DNA of 64,000 nucleotides, taken from contig JAULAW010000005.1 in assembly GCA_032654645.1 (NCBI GenBank), positions 434,001 through 498,000 on the forward strand, written 5' to 3'. The stretch's first letter is position 1, and every line of letters starts with the position of its first letter. A program made the translations under genes and the position numbers. This document shows, piece by piece, positions 42,987 to 51,799 of this stretch. This DNA comes from CAITJF01 sp032654645. Lineage in GTDB: Bacteria > Pseudomonadota > Gammaproteobacteria > Burkholderiales > Gallionellaceae. Under the pieces are notes generated by a model. That model saw nothing but the letters and a program-made list of their open reading frames with translations, did not search any database and was not told the origin of the DNA.

Positions 42987-44426
42987 TTACGCGCGGCGCC
43001 AAGTTGTACCTGACACGCTATCTTCCAGAACGATCCCTGCTTCCAGCAATTCCTTGCGGATGCGGTCGGCTTCAGCAAAGTTTTTGGCTTGCTTGGCGGC
43101 GACGCGCGCTTCGATCTGTTCGTTGATCGCCGTTTCGCTCAAGCCCCCCACTTCTCCGCCCTGCAAAAACTCCATCGGGTCGCGTTGCAGCAAACCCAAC
43201 ACCCCACCCAGCGCCTTGAGTTGCATCGCCGCTCCCACCAACTGGCTACGGTTCACTTCATTCGCCAGATCGAACAGCACTGCCATCGCTTCCGGCGTGT
43301 TGAAGTCGTCGTCCATCGCGGCTTTGAAGCGGATGGCGTAGGGAGTGCTCCAGTCAACGGCGCCCTCTCCCCCAGCCACTCTCCCCAAGGGAGAGGGGAG
43401 CCTACCCCCCTCCCCCACGGGGGGAGGGGTTAGGGGAGAGGGTGCTTTAAGCGCAGTATATAGCCGCGTCAGCGCACCCTTCGCATCGTCCAGGTGCGCG
43501 TCGGAATAGTTCAGCGGGCTGCGGTAATGCGCGCGCAGGATGAAGAAGCGCACCACTTCGGCATCGTATTTTTTCAGCACCTCGCGGATGGTAAAAAAGT
43601 TGCCGAGGCTCTTGGACATCTTCTCCTCATCCACGCGCACGAAACCGTTGTGCATCCAGACATTCACAAACTGGCACCGGTGCGCGCCTTCGCTCTGGGC
43701 AATCTCGTTTTCGTGGTGCGGGAACTGCAAATCGGCGCCGCCACCGTGGATGTCGAAATGCTTGCCCAGGATTTCCGAGCCCATCGCCGAGCATTCTATG
43801 TGCCAACCGGGCCGCCCCTTGCCCCAGGGCGAATCCCATTTCACTTCTTCCGCTTCGTCATCTTTGGCGCTTTTCCACAGTACAAAATCGAGCGGATCGT
43901 TCTTGCCGCTGTTCACATCCACGCGCTCGCCGGCGCGCAAGTCCTCCAGCGACTTGCCGGACAACTTTCCATAACCATCAAATTTGCGCACGGCGTAGTT
44001 CACGTCGCCATCGGCGGCACGATAGGCCAGGCCGTTCTTTTCCAGTTGCACTATCATCGCCAGCATCTGCGGCACATATTGTGTGGCGCGCGGCTCGTGA
44101 TCCGGCGGCAGGATGCCCAAGGCGCGCTCGTCCTCATGCATGAAGTCGATGAAACGCTGCGTCAGGGCATGGATGGATACGCCCTGTTCCGCCGCGCGCT
44201 TGATGATCTTGTCGTCTATGTCGGTGATGTTGCGCACGTAGGTCACATCGAAACCGGATGCCTTGAGCCAGCGGTACACCATGTCGAACACCACCATCAC
44301 GCGCGCGTGACCGAGGTGGCAATAGTCGTACACCGTCATGCCGCACACGTACATGCGTACGGTGTTCGGCGTAATGGGTTTGAAATCCCGCTTGTCGCGG
44401 GCGAGAGTGTTGTAGATTTTTAGCAT
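42987..44426 (-). CDS. cysS: Cysteinyl-tRNA synthetase with a repeat-derived insertion
   Basis: Charges tRNA-Cys. The HIGH-type motif HLGH (DYCHLGHARV), zinc-site residues (CGMTVYDYCHLGH; HIECSAMG; FPHHENEIAQSE) and KMSKS (EEKMSKSLGN) are all present; 479 residues. Between LYTALKAP and VDWSTPYAIRF, where other CysRS have only a short linker before the DALR region, about 27 extra residues (SPLTPPPVGEGGRLPSPLGR...) are encoded by a CCCTCTCC-type palindrome at 43363-43442. The insertion keeps the frame and lies outside catalytic motifs, so the enzyme is probably functional. Confidence 0.93.
   Translation of the reverse strand: MLKIYNTLARDKRDFKPITPNTVRMYVCGMTVYDYCHLGHARVMVVFDMVYRWLKASGFDVTYVRNITDIDDKIIKRAAEQGVSIHALTQRFIDFMHEDERALGILPPDHEPRATQYVPQMLAMIVQLEKNGLAYRAADGDVNYAVRKFDGYGKLSGKSLEDLRAGERVDVNSGKNDPLDFVLWKSAKDDEAEEVKWDSPWGKGRPGWHIECSAMGSEILGKHFDIHGGGADLQFPHHENEIAQSEGAHRCQFVNVWMHNGFVRVDEEKMSKSLGNFFTIREVLKKYDAEVVRFFILRAHYRSPLNYSDAHLDDAKGALTRLYTALKAPSPLTPPPVGEGGRLPSPLGRVAGGEGAVDWSTPYAIRFKAAMDDDFNTPEAMAVLFDLANEVNRSQLVGAAMQLKALGGVLGLLQRDPMEFLQGGEVGGLSETAINEQIEARVAAKQAKNFAEADRIRKELLEAGIVLEDSVSGTTWRRA
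43363..43442. repeat. 80-bp CCCTCTCC palindrome inside cysS
   Basis: CCCTCTCCC at the left end mirrors GGGAGAGGG at the right; inner stems AAGGGAGAGGGG and CCCCTCCC-type arms pair too. It belongs to the CTCCC/GGGAG repeat class also seen near 17306-17398, 26217-26311 and 50485-50577. Confidence 0.85.
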
Positions 44427-44446
44427 TTCCTAACCTTACCTAAGCT

Positions 44447-44559
44447 GTCATTCCCGCGCAGGCGGGAATCCAGTTAATGAAAAACTCCTCGCAACGCGAG
44501 GACAAACTCCAAAAGCACGTTGGATAAAATCGCCGGATTCCCGCCTGCGCGGGAATGAC
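44447..44559. repeat. dRS3-like repeat, copy 4 (intact)
   Basis: GTCATTCCCGCGCAGGCGGG on the left and its complement on the right (ending GGGAATGAC), with a small hairpin (CTCCTCGCAACGCGAGGA) between. It fills most of the 135-base gap between glnS and cysS. Confidence 0.92.
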
Positions 44560-44561
44560 GA

Positions 44562-46232
44562 TCAGTTCTGCTCTTTCGACCAGGAATCTTTCAGCGTCAC
44601 CGTGCGGTTGAATACCAGCTTGCCGCCCGGCTGATGATCGCGACGGTCGGTGCAAAAATAGCCCAAGCGCTCGAACTGGTAATGTGCTTCCGGCGCGGCC
44701 TCTTTTACACTGCTTTCCACCCAGCCCTGCACCACGGAGAGCGATGCCGGATTGAGGAGAGTGCAGAAATCCACTTCCTTGTCGCCATCCGGTTCCGGCA
44801 CGGTGAACAGGCGGTCGTACAGGCGAATCTCGGCGGGCAGCGCATGGCCGCGCGACAGGAAGTGGATCACTCCCTTCACTTTACGCCCTTCCGGGTTCTT
44901 GCCCAACGTGTTGTGGTCGATGCTGCAACGCAGTTCGGTCACCTTGCCCGCCGCATCCTTCACCACCTCATCGCAACGCATCACATAGCTGTAACGCAGG
45001 CGCACCTCCCCGCCAGCCGTCAGCCGTTGCCAACCTGCTGGCGGCACTTCGGCAAAATCGTCGGCTTCGATAAACAGCTCCCCGGAGAACGGCACCACAC
45101 GGCTGCCGAACTCCGGGTGATTCGGATGGAATCCCGCCTCGCGCGACTGTGCCCCATCGGCATTGGTAATGGTCACCTTGAGCGGATTGATGATCGCCAT
45201 CACGCGCGGTGCGCGGGCTTCCAGGTCTTCACGGATACACGCCTCCAGCACGCCCATATCCACCGTGTTATCGCTCTTGGAAATGCCGATGCGGCGCGCA
45301 AATTCGCGCAGGCCCTGCGGCGTGTAGCCGCGTCTGCGCATACCGGTGATGGTGGGCATGCGCGGATCATCCCAGCCGCTAACATGTTTCTCGATGACCA
45401 GTTGCAACAGTTTGCGCTTGCTGGTGAGGGTGTAATGCAATTCCAGGCGCGAAAACTCGATCTGCTGCGGATGGCAGGGGATAGTGATGTTGTCCAGAAC
45501 CCAGTCGTACAGCGGGCGGTGGTCTTCAAATTCCAGCGTGCATAGCGAATGGGTAATACCTTCCAGCGCGTCGGAAATGCAGTGTGTGTAGTCGTACATC
45601 GGGTAGATGCACCACTTGTCTCCGGTGCGGATGTGATGCGCGCGGCGGATGCGGTAAATCGCCGGATCGCGCATATTGATGTTGGACGAAGCCATGTCTA
45701 TCCTGGCGCGCAGCACGCGGCTCCCATCCGGAAATTTCCCGGCGCGCATGCGCGCGAACAGGTCGAGGTTTTCTTCCACGCTGCGTTCGCGGTACGGGCT
45801 GTTCTTGCCGGGCTGGGTCAACGTGCCGCGATACTCGCGCATTTCCTCGGCGGAAAGGTCTTCCACATAAGCCTTACCCATCCTGATCAATTCGACCGCA
45901 TAGCCATAAAGCTGCTCGAAGTAATCGGATGCCCAGCGCACCGAGCCGTCCCACTGAAAGCCCAACCATTGCACGTCTTCCTGTATGGAACGCGCGTATT
46001 CGTCACTTTCTTTTTCCGGGTTGGTGTCGTCGAAGCGCAGGTTGCACCGGCCTTTATAATCTAGCGCCAAGCCGAAATTCAGGCAGATGGACTTGGCATG
46101 GCCGATGTGCAAATAACCGTTCGGTTCGGGCGGAAAGCGGGTGACGATAGCGGTATGCTTGCCGCCAACCAGATCGGCCTCGATGATATTGCGGATGAAG
46201 TGCGGAACCGGCGCTTGTGGGTTGCTGCTCAT
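44562..46232 (-). CDS. glnS: Glutaminyl-tRNA synthetase
   Basis: Charges tRNA-Gln directly. Signature elements: FPPEPNGYLHIGHAKS (HIGH motif), anticodon-stem and catalytic regions TQPGKNSPYRERSVEENL, KMSK-like TSKRKL, and the C-terminal beta-barrels (SCGFCTLLN-like VDFCTLLNPASL, YFCTDR). I take ATG 46232 (MSSNPQAPVPHFIRNII) rather than 46292, whose first 20 residues lack family similarity. About 556 residues. Transcribed towards cysS. Confidence 0.95.
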   Translation of the reverse strand: MSSNPQAPVPHFIRNIIEADLVGGKHTAIVTRFPPEPNGYLHIGHAKSICLNFGLALDYKGRCNLRFDDTNPEKESDEYARSIQEDVQWLGFQWDGSVRWASDYFEQLYGYAVELIRMGKAYVEDLSAEEMREYRGTLTQPGKNSPYRERSVEENLDLFARMRAGKFPDGSRVLRARIDMASSNINMRDPAIYRIRRAHHIRTGDKWCIYPMYDYTHCISDALEGITHSLCTLEFEDHRPLYDWVLDNITIPCHPQQIEFSRLELHYTLTSKRKLLQLVIEKHVSGWDDPRMPTITGMRRRGYTPQGLREFARRIGISKSDNTVDMGVLEACIREDLEARAPRVMAIINPLKVTITNADGAQSREAGFHPNHPEFGSRVVPFSGELFIEADDFAEVPPAGWQRLTAGGEVRLRYSYVMRCDEVVKDAAGKVTELRCSIDHNTLGKNPEGRKVKGVIHFLSRGHALPAEIRLYDRLFTVPEPDGDKEVDFCTLLNPASLSVVQGWVESSVKEAAPEAHYQFERLGYFCTDRRDHQPGGKLVFNRTVTLKDSWSKEQN

Positions 46233-46431
46233 TGTTTGATTCTTCTTTTCATAACTGGGGAACGTGCGGATTTTACCCGAAAACCCCCGCATTCAAGCAG
46301 GGGAAGCCGTAACCCGCAATAAGCAGTGAAACATATGGGCTTATTTGGTAGAATCCGAGCCACTTTAGAGAACCCCCTTTCGGCCTGTCTTGCCAACTTT
46401 GTTGTATTTATTTTCTGGGAATCACAACGCT

Positions 46432-47490
46432 ATGCACATGCTCAACCGTTATTTCCAACATGCCGCACTGTGCAGTAGCACACTGTTGCTGTGTTTCAGC
46501 CTTGCCGCGCACGCGGATGAAATTCAGGACATCAACAAGCTGTTCAAACAGGGGCAACACGAACAAGCGCTGGAACGCAGCAACGCTTACCTGGCGGGCA
46601 AACCCAAAGACGCGCAGGTGCGCTTCCTGAAAGGGCTGATCCTCACCGAGCAGGGCAAGACCAATGACGCCATCCGCGTATTCTCCGACCTGACCGAGGA
46701 TTACCCGGAATTGCCGGAGCCCTACAATAACCTCGCCGTGCTGTACGCCAGCCAGGGCCAGTACGACAGAGCCAGAACCGCGCTGGAAATGGCGATCCGT
46801 ACCCATCCCAGCTATGCCACCGCGCACGAAAACCTGGGCGACATCTATGCCAAGATGGCGAGTCAGGCTTACGACCGTGCACTGCAACTGGACCGCAGCA
46901 ATACCGGCACACAAACCAAGCTGGCGATGATTAAAGACTTGTTCACCACTGGCGGCGCCAAGGACGGCAAGCCCGGCAAAACCACGCATACCGAAGCCAC
47001 CGTCACCATCAGTGCAAACAAACAACAACCGGCAACCGAATCTGTTCCAATCACCCCCGTCGCCGCTCCTGACCCTGCCCGTGCGGCAACACCTGCCCCT
47101 GACAAAGCGGCAACCGGACAGACAGCCGCAAAAGAACTGGATGCCAGTAACGATGCGGAAGTGCTGAAGGTAGTCAATAAATGGGCTGCCGCGTGGTCAT
47201 CCAAAAATGTTCAGCACTATCTCGCGTTCTATGCCGCAGATTTCAAGACGCCGGGAGGGGAGAGCCGCAGCAACTGGGAGGCGCAACGCCGCGAGCGCAT
47301 CGGCCTGCCCAAGTCCATCCAGGTGGGCGTTAACGACCCCAAGGTCATACTGATTGATGACAGCCACGCCAGCGTATCCTTCAAACAATCCTATCGCGCC
47401 AGCCACCTGAATGCCTCTTCCAGCAAAACGCTGGTGCTGGTGAAATCCGGCGGCAACTGGCTGATTCAGGAAGAACGATCAGGGAAATAG
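46432..47490 (+). CDS. Secreted TPR protein with C-terminal NTF2-like domain
   Basis: About 352 residues. Signal peptide (MLNRYFQHAALCSSTLLLCFSLAAHA), three to four tetratricopeptide repeats (INKLFKQGQHEQALERSNAYL, LKGLILTEQGKTNDAIRVFSDL, NNLAVLYASQGQYDRARTAL), an Ala/Pro/Thr linker, and a C-terminal NTF2/SnoaL-like domain (VVNKWAAAWSSKNVQHYLAFYAADF ... SKTLVLVKSGGNWLIQEE). I choose ATG 46432 after GGGAAT; ATG 46438 is equally possible. Four bases after its stop comes an L,D-transpeptidase with the same kind of C-terminal domain, so the two likely act together at the envelope. Confidence 0.8.
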   Translation: MHMLNRYFQHAALCSSTLLLCFSLAAHADEIQDINKLFKQGQHEQALERSNAYLAGKPKDAQVRFLKGLILTEQGKTNDAIRVFSDLTEDYPELPEPYNNLAVLYASQGQYDRARTALEMAIRTHPSYATAHENLGDIYAKMASQAYDRALQLDRSNTGTQTKLAMIKDLFTTGGAKDGKPGKTTHTEATVTISANKQQPATESVPITPVAAPDPARAATPAPDKAATGQTAAKELDASNDAEVLKVVNKWAAAWSSKNVQHYLAFYAADFKTPGGESRSNWEAQRRERIGLPKSIQVGVNDPKVILIDDSHASVSFKQSYRASHLNASSSKTLVLVKSGGNWLIQEERSGK

Positions 47491-47494
47491 CAGC

Positions 47495-48679
47495 GTGCAT
47501 ATTTTTCTCCTGTTGCTTATTCTGGCATCCGCACTCGCATTCAATCCGGCACAAGCCGGGGAACACGGCAGCGTATTAAATTCGCGCAGCATGGAAGCGC
47601 TACTGGTGGAAAGCATGTTGTCAGTATCCAGTAACAAGTTGGATGTGGCGTTGAACGAAGTAGATTCGCTGCTCAAGATCAATCCAAATTTCAAGCTCGC
47701 GCAACTGGTCAGGGGCGACCTGTTGCTGGCGCGCGCCCGTCCGCTCAGCGATTTCGGCAATGCGCCGGACGCATCGCGCGAGCGCATGGAAGATCTGCGC
47801 GATGAGGCCCGTGTGCGGCTGCGCCGTTTTCAGGAACAGTCGCCCAACGAACTCGCGCCGAAATTCCTGTGGCAACTCGATGCTCAGCAACGCCACGCCA
47901 TCGTGGTGGACACCAGCAAGTCCACGCTATATCTGTATGAGAATGTCAATGGCGAGGCGCGCTATGTGGCGGATTTCTACATCAGCACCGGCAAGAATGG
48001 CTCCGAGAAGTCTTCCGAGGGAGACCAGAAAACCCCGCTCGGGGTATATGTTATCAACGCCAGCCTACCCAAAAATAGACTTACCGATTTCTACGGCAGC
48101 GCTGCCTACCCGCTGAACTATCCCAATGAATGGGACCGCAAGCAAAGCCGGGATGGGCATGGCATCTGGCTGCACGGCACGCCCAGCAATACCTACAGCC
48201 GCCCGCCACGCGCCAGCAACGGCTGCGTGGTGCTGGCAAATGAAGACCTGGAAAAACTCGGCAAATTGCTTCAGGTTGGCGCCACCCCGGTAATTATCAC
48301 CAACCAGATGGGCTGGAGCGACGAGCAGGACAAAGCCGACCACACTGCCTTGCTGAGCGAAATCGAACAATGGCGCACAGACTGGGCCAGCCTCGACACC
48401 GACACCTACCTCAAGCACTATGCGCTTGACTTTTCCAGCAGGGATACAGATTTCTCCGCCTGGGCGCAGCAGAAAAAACGGGTTAACTCCGGCAAATCCT
48501 GGATCAAGGTGAACCTTTCAAACCTCAGCATATTTGCCTATCCGAATCAGCCCGGTCTGGCGGTGGTCAATTTCGAACAGGATTACGCCAGCAGTAATCT
48601 GTCCAACCGCTCGAAAAAACGCCAGTACTGGATGAAGCGCAACAACAGCTGGCAGATTGTTTATGAAGGCGCGGCGTAA
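47495..48679 (+). CDS. L,D-transpeptidase (YkuD domain) with C-terminal NTF2-like domain
   Basis: 394-residue periplasmic enzyme expected to form 3-3 peptidoglycan crosslinks or attach proteins to the cell wall. GTG start with a signal peptide (MHIFLLLLILASALAFNPAQA). The YkuD core is visible: HAIVVDTSKSTLYLYEN, KTPLGVYVI, the conserved GHGIWLHGTP and the catalytic Cys in RASNGCVVL. The C-terminal 120 residues (IEQWRTDWASLDTDTYLKHYALDFS ... YWMKRNNSWQIVYEG) are NTF2-like, matching the tail of the upstream TPR protein. The domain pairing is unusual enough to suggest shared regulation or targeting. Confidence 0.9.
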   Translation: MHIFLLLLILASALAFNPAQAGEHGSVLNSRSMEALLVESMLSVSSNKLDVALNEVDSLLKINPNFKLAQLVRGDLLLARARPLSDFGNAPDASRERMEDLRDEARVRLRRFQEQSPNELAPKFLWQLDAQQRHAIVVDTSKSTLYLYENVNGEARYVADFYISTGKNGSEKSSEGDQKTPLGVYVINASLPKNRLTDFYGSAAYPLNYPNEWDRKQSRDGHGIWLHGTPSNTYSRPPRASNGCVVLANEDLEKLGKLLQVGATPVIITNQMGWSDEQDKADHTALLSEIEQWRTDWASLDTDTYLKHYALDFSSRDTDFSAWAQQKKRVNSGKSWIKVNLSNLSIFAYPNQPGLAVVNFEQDYASSNLSNRSKKRQYWMKRNNSWQIVYEGAA

Positions 48680-48725
48680 GCCCCATCTATAATCTTTTCC
48701 CAACTTCAACAAAAGGAAATGCAGC

Positions 48726-49322
48726 ATGAATTTTATGAAATACTTCTACACTTTATTTCTCGGCTTACTGTTGTGCTTTAACGCCCAAGCCGCAACCGAT
48801 TCCAAACCCTCCGCTCAAAAAGGAAAACACAACATGGTCAAACTGCACACCAACCACGGCGACATCACCATCGAACTGGATGCCGAAAAAGCTCCGGCAA
48901 CAGTCAAAAACTTCCTCGACTACGCGGGCAGCGGTTTTTATAACGGCACCATTTTTCACCGCGTGATTGACGGCTTCATGATCCAGGGCGGCGGTTTCGA
49001 ACCCGGCATGAAACAGAAGAAAGTAAATGCACCGATCAAAAACGAAGCGGCAAACGGCCTGAAGAACGATACTTACACCGTCGCCATGGCGCGCACTTCC
49101 GACCCGCATTCGGCCACGGCGCAATTCTTTATCAACGTAAATAACAACAGCTCCCTCAATCACCGTGGCCAGGATAGCTGGGGTTATGCCGTATTCGGCA
49201 AGGTCGTGGAAGGTAAGGAAGTCGTGGATGCCATCCGCAAAGTCAAAACCGGCTTCCGCAGCGGATTCCAGGACGTGCCGCAGGAGGATGTCATCATCAC
49301 CAAGGCAGAAGTGATGCAATAA
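48726..49322 (+). CDS. Periplasmic peptidyl-prolyl isomerase, cyclophilin type
   Basis: 198 residues: signal peptide (MKYFYTLFLGLLLCFNAQA), then the cyclophilin domain of the PpiA/PpiB type (NHGDITIELDAEKAPATVKNFLDYAGSGFYNGTIFHRVIDGFMIQGG, catalytic FHR). TAQFFINVNNN and GYAVFGKVVEG complete the core. Helps fold proline-containing proteins in the periplasm. An in-frame internal ATG (MVKLHTNHG) would give a cytoplasmic form, so dual targeting is conceivable. RBS AAAAGGAAA precedes the first ATG. Confidence 0.92.
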   Translation: MNFMKYFYTLFLGLLLCFNAQAATDSKPSAQKGKHNMVKLHTNHGDITIELDAEKAPATVKNFLDYAGSGFYNGTIFHRVIDGFMIQGGGFEPGMKQKKVNAPIKNEAANGLKNDTYTVAMARTSDPHSATAQFFINVNNNSSLNHRGQDSWGYAVFGKVVEGKEVVDAIRKVKTGFRSGFQDVPQEDVIITKAEVMQ

Positions 49323-49377
49323 CAAAAACGGCGCTGGCTATTTTTCATCCCGGATTGCCCATTAGACCGACAACAGT

Positions 49378-49606
49378 GTCATTCCCGCGCTGCGTTTGTT
49401 TCTGGGGCTTCCAGCCCCTCACAACCACGGCGGTGACGATCTTGCCCAGCCTCTGGCTTGTTGCAAGTCGCCTGCAAAGCGACTCCTTGTGAGTGCAGGC
49501 GGGAATCCAGATGATTGAACAATCCCCGCATAGCGGGCCAACATTGAGATTTTGTCCGCTATGCGGAGTATTTGTTTCGCTAGATTCCCGCCTGCGCGGG
49601 AATGAC
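49378..49606. repeat. dRS3-like repeat, copy 5, with an inserted segment
   Basis: GTCATTCCCGCG at 49378 should continue GCAGGCGGGAATCCAG but is interrupted; that half resumes at 49496. The roughly 106 bases between contain small hairpins (GGGGCTTCCAGCCCC, GTCGCCTGCAAAGCGAC). The right arm, ending GGGAATGAC at 49606, is intact. This fills most of the 360-base gap before lpxH; no gene is present. Confidence 0.8.
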
Positions 49607-49682
49607 GGCGCTAATAATAATTGGGGTTCATGCGGCTTTGCCCCTTGGAGTGCGGCCTCATGCGCCGTTTTTAATTATAGCC

Positions 49683-50423
49683 ATGGCACATAGCCTGCTC
49701 ATCTCCGACCTGCATCTCTGCGCCAAGCAGCCAGATATAACGCAACTGTTCCTGCACTTCATGCAGCACACGGCGCCCAACGCTGAAGCACTATATGTGC
49801 TGGGCGACCTGTTCGAATCCTGGGCAGGGGATGACGATCTCGCCGACCCCGCACATCAACAGATCACCCGGGCATTGCGCACCCTTACCGCAAGCGGCAC
49901 ACAGCTTTTCATCATGCATGGCAACCGTGACTTTTTGATGGCTGACAAATTGGCTACAGCGTGCCATGCCACACTGCTGCCCGACCCTACGCTGATCAAC
50001 CTGTATGGCACGCCGACGCTGCTCACTCACGGCGACACCCTGTGCACCGGTGATGCCGACTATCAAAGCTATCGCAGCCAGGTGCATGAACCGGCCTGGC
50101 AGCAACAATTCCTCAGCCAACCGCTAACACAACGCAAGGCCATCATCGAACAACTGCGCGCGCGCAGCGAAAATGAGAAACAACACAAAAGCAGCGGCCT
50201 CATGGATGTGAACGATACGGCCGTATCGAATCTATTGCGTGAGCATAACTACCCGCGCCTGATCCACGGCCACACCCACCGGCTCAAGCGCCATCTGCAC
50301 ACGGTAGATGGACATAACTGCGAACGCTGGGTGTTGGGGGATTGGCACGAAACAGGGAATTCCCTGCGGTGCGTGCCAGATGGATGCGAGTTTCAGACGG
50401 TTACTCTGCCTGTTTCGCCGTAA
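49683..50423 (+). CDS. lpxH: UDP-2,3-diacylglucosamine diphosphatase
   Basis: Fourth step of lipid A synthesis: hydrolyses UDP-2,3-diacylglucosamine to lipid X and UMP. Metallophosphoesterase motifs in order: ISDLHL (residue 8), VLGDLFE, MHGNRDFL, LTHGDTLC and LIHGHTHR. ATG 49683 (MAHSLLISDLHL) fits the family; the frame runs upstream into a repeat. About 246 residues. Preceding gene is a cyclophilin, a frequent neighbour of lpxH. Confidence 0.95.
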   Translation: MAHSLLISDLHLCAKQPDITQLFLHFMQHTAPNAEALYVLGDLFESWAGDDDLADPAHQQITRALRTLTASGTQLFIMHGNRDFLMADKLATACHATLLPDPTLINLYGTPTLLTHGDTLCTGDADYQSYRSQVHEPAWQQQFLSQPLTQRKAIIEQLRARSENEKQHKSSGLMDVNDTAVSNLLREHNYPRLIHGHTHRLKRHLHTVDGHNCERWVLGDWHETGNSLRCVPDGCEFQTVTLPVSP

Positions 50424-50484
50424 GTATTGGTCCGTTCGGCCTTAAGGGAAATTGAAATTCTAAAAATACCGTTAATCATGTCAC

Positions 50485-50577
50485 CAACATCACCCCATCC
50501 CCCTCCTAACCTCCCCCTTGAAGGGGGAGGCACTATACTCCCTCCCCTTCAAGGGGAGGGTTGGGGTGGGGATGGGT
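50485..50577. repeat. CTCCC/GGGAG palindromic repeat (intergenic copy)
   Basis: CCCCATCCCCCTCC on the left pairs with the GGGTTGGGGTGGGGATGGG right end, with inner hairpins CCTCCCCCTTGAAGGGGGAGG and CTCCCCTTCAAGGGGAG. The same sequence class forms the interior of the MITE at 26177-26332. The gap 50424-50645 has no gene. Confidence 0.85.
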
Positions 50578-50645
50578 TTTGTTTTGGCTTATGTAACGTA
50601 ATTTATAAGTGGTATTTTGGAATTTCCTGCTCCCTTAGAGTATTT

Positions 50646-51777
50646 TCCAATCCAGAAATGAGTCTGAACGAAGGGTTTTAAATCTGAGTAAATCAACTTT
50701 GTTCGGGTCGGCCTAACTCATAGGTGCTTCTTCGCTTTGCCTTGCTGACTTCATTCTCAAGCCCGTTTTTTCATCGCGGCAGCGATGTCTCTAAACAGTT
50801 TCTTTTTTGCGTTGTTCAGTGCCAAGGCGGCGTCATTGTCGCTCATTTCTGCTGCCTGTGCATCCAGTTGTTCGAGTGTGACGCCGTCCTTGAGATACCG
50901 GTCGGCTTCAGGTATTGATTTGAATTTCTCATAAGGCGTCATCATGTTCTCGTAGCGGTATTTCTTGCGCTCTTTTCCCTTGGCGTCCGTGATCGTTTCA
51001 GGGAAGAAACACGGGCGGTGGAAATTGGCGTAAGGGTTGAGGTGGCCCGCACAGAACTCATTGACCAGGCTGGCGCAGTACTGCGGGATATAGCCCGGCA
51101 CACCGTCCGGCTGCGGGGCGCGGCGCGTGCCGATGGGTGCGCCCGCCGGGTTTGTCTTGGTCCAGTGCCGCCGCTTGTTCTGGTACGGCTTGCTCCCGCG
51201 CAGAGCCTGCCCCCGCGAAGGCGGGGGTTGTACAGATGGGAAACCGAGATGCCCGCCAGGCGCTCGTAGCGCGGGTCGCCGAACACCTGGTGCGCGCGCT
51301 CCATGAGCTTCTTGGTGGCGGGCCCGGACAGCGTGCTGTGCAGCACGTCCGTCTCGGCCAGCAAGGCCACGTCCGCCGCCGTATAGCGGCATGCGAAACC
51401 CCGCTTGGGCGCGCATGGCTTTTTCGACAGCTTCCCGCCCCTGCGGTATTGCCGCACCAGGCGGGTTACTTGCTGGCGCGACAGGCCGGTCATGCGCCCG
51501 ATATAGCGCAGCAGCACGCCTTTGTCTGCCCGCCCGTGCGGGGCGTAGCCGAACCGCTTGAGAACCCGCTCGATAAACGGGTTGCGCCCTTCCTTGGGAA
51601 CCCGGAATGCAACCTCCGATGTCCCGTCCAGAAATGCCTTGATCTGCTCCAAGGTCTGTAGTTTTGCTTCTTCCATGTTGATCACCATGCCTCGCATAAT
51701 GACCGACCCGGCAAATCAATCTCAGACTCATTTCATGTTAGAAATACGTTAACCCTTCAGGCTCATTTCATATTGGA
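50646..51777 (-). mobile_element. Decayed insertion sequence (same family as 38081-39626)
   Basis: Ends TCCAATCCAGAAATGAGTCT (left) and TCCAATATGAAATGAGCCTG (right, complement) are inverted repeats related to those of the intact copy. The element is about 400 bp shorter than the intact one because its transposase core is deleted. Confidence 0.75.
50757..51697 (-). pseudogene. DDE transposase remnant with core deletion and palindrome insertion
   Basis: Begins MRGMVINMEEAKLQTLEQIK and follows the intact family member to ISVSHLYN. There a short CCCCGCCTTCGCGGGG palindrome (near 51210-51230) interrupts the gene and shifts the frame. After KPYQNKRRHWTKT the catalytic D,D,E region is missing: PGYI is joined directly to PQYCASLVNEFCAGHLNPY, which belongs far downstream. 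The C-terminus to MKKRA is normal. Inactive. Confidence 0.85.
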
Positions 51778-51799
51778 AGAGGCTCTTAGTAGTAACTTA

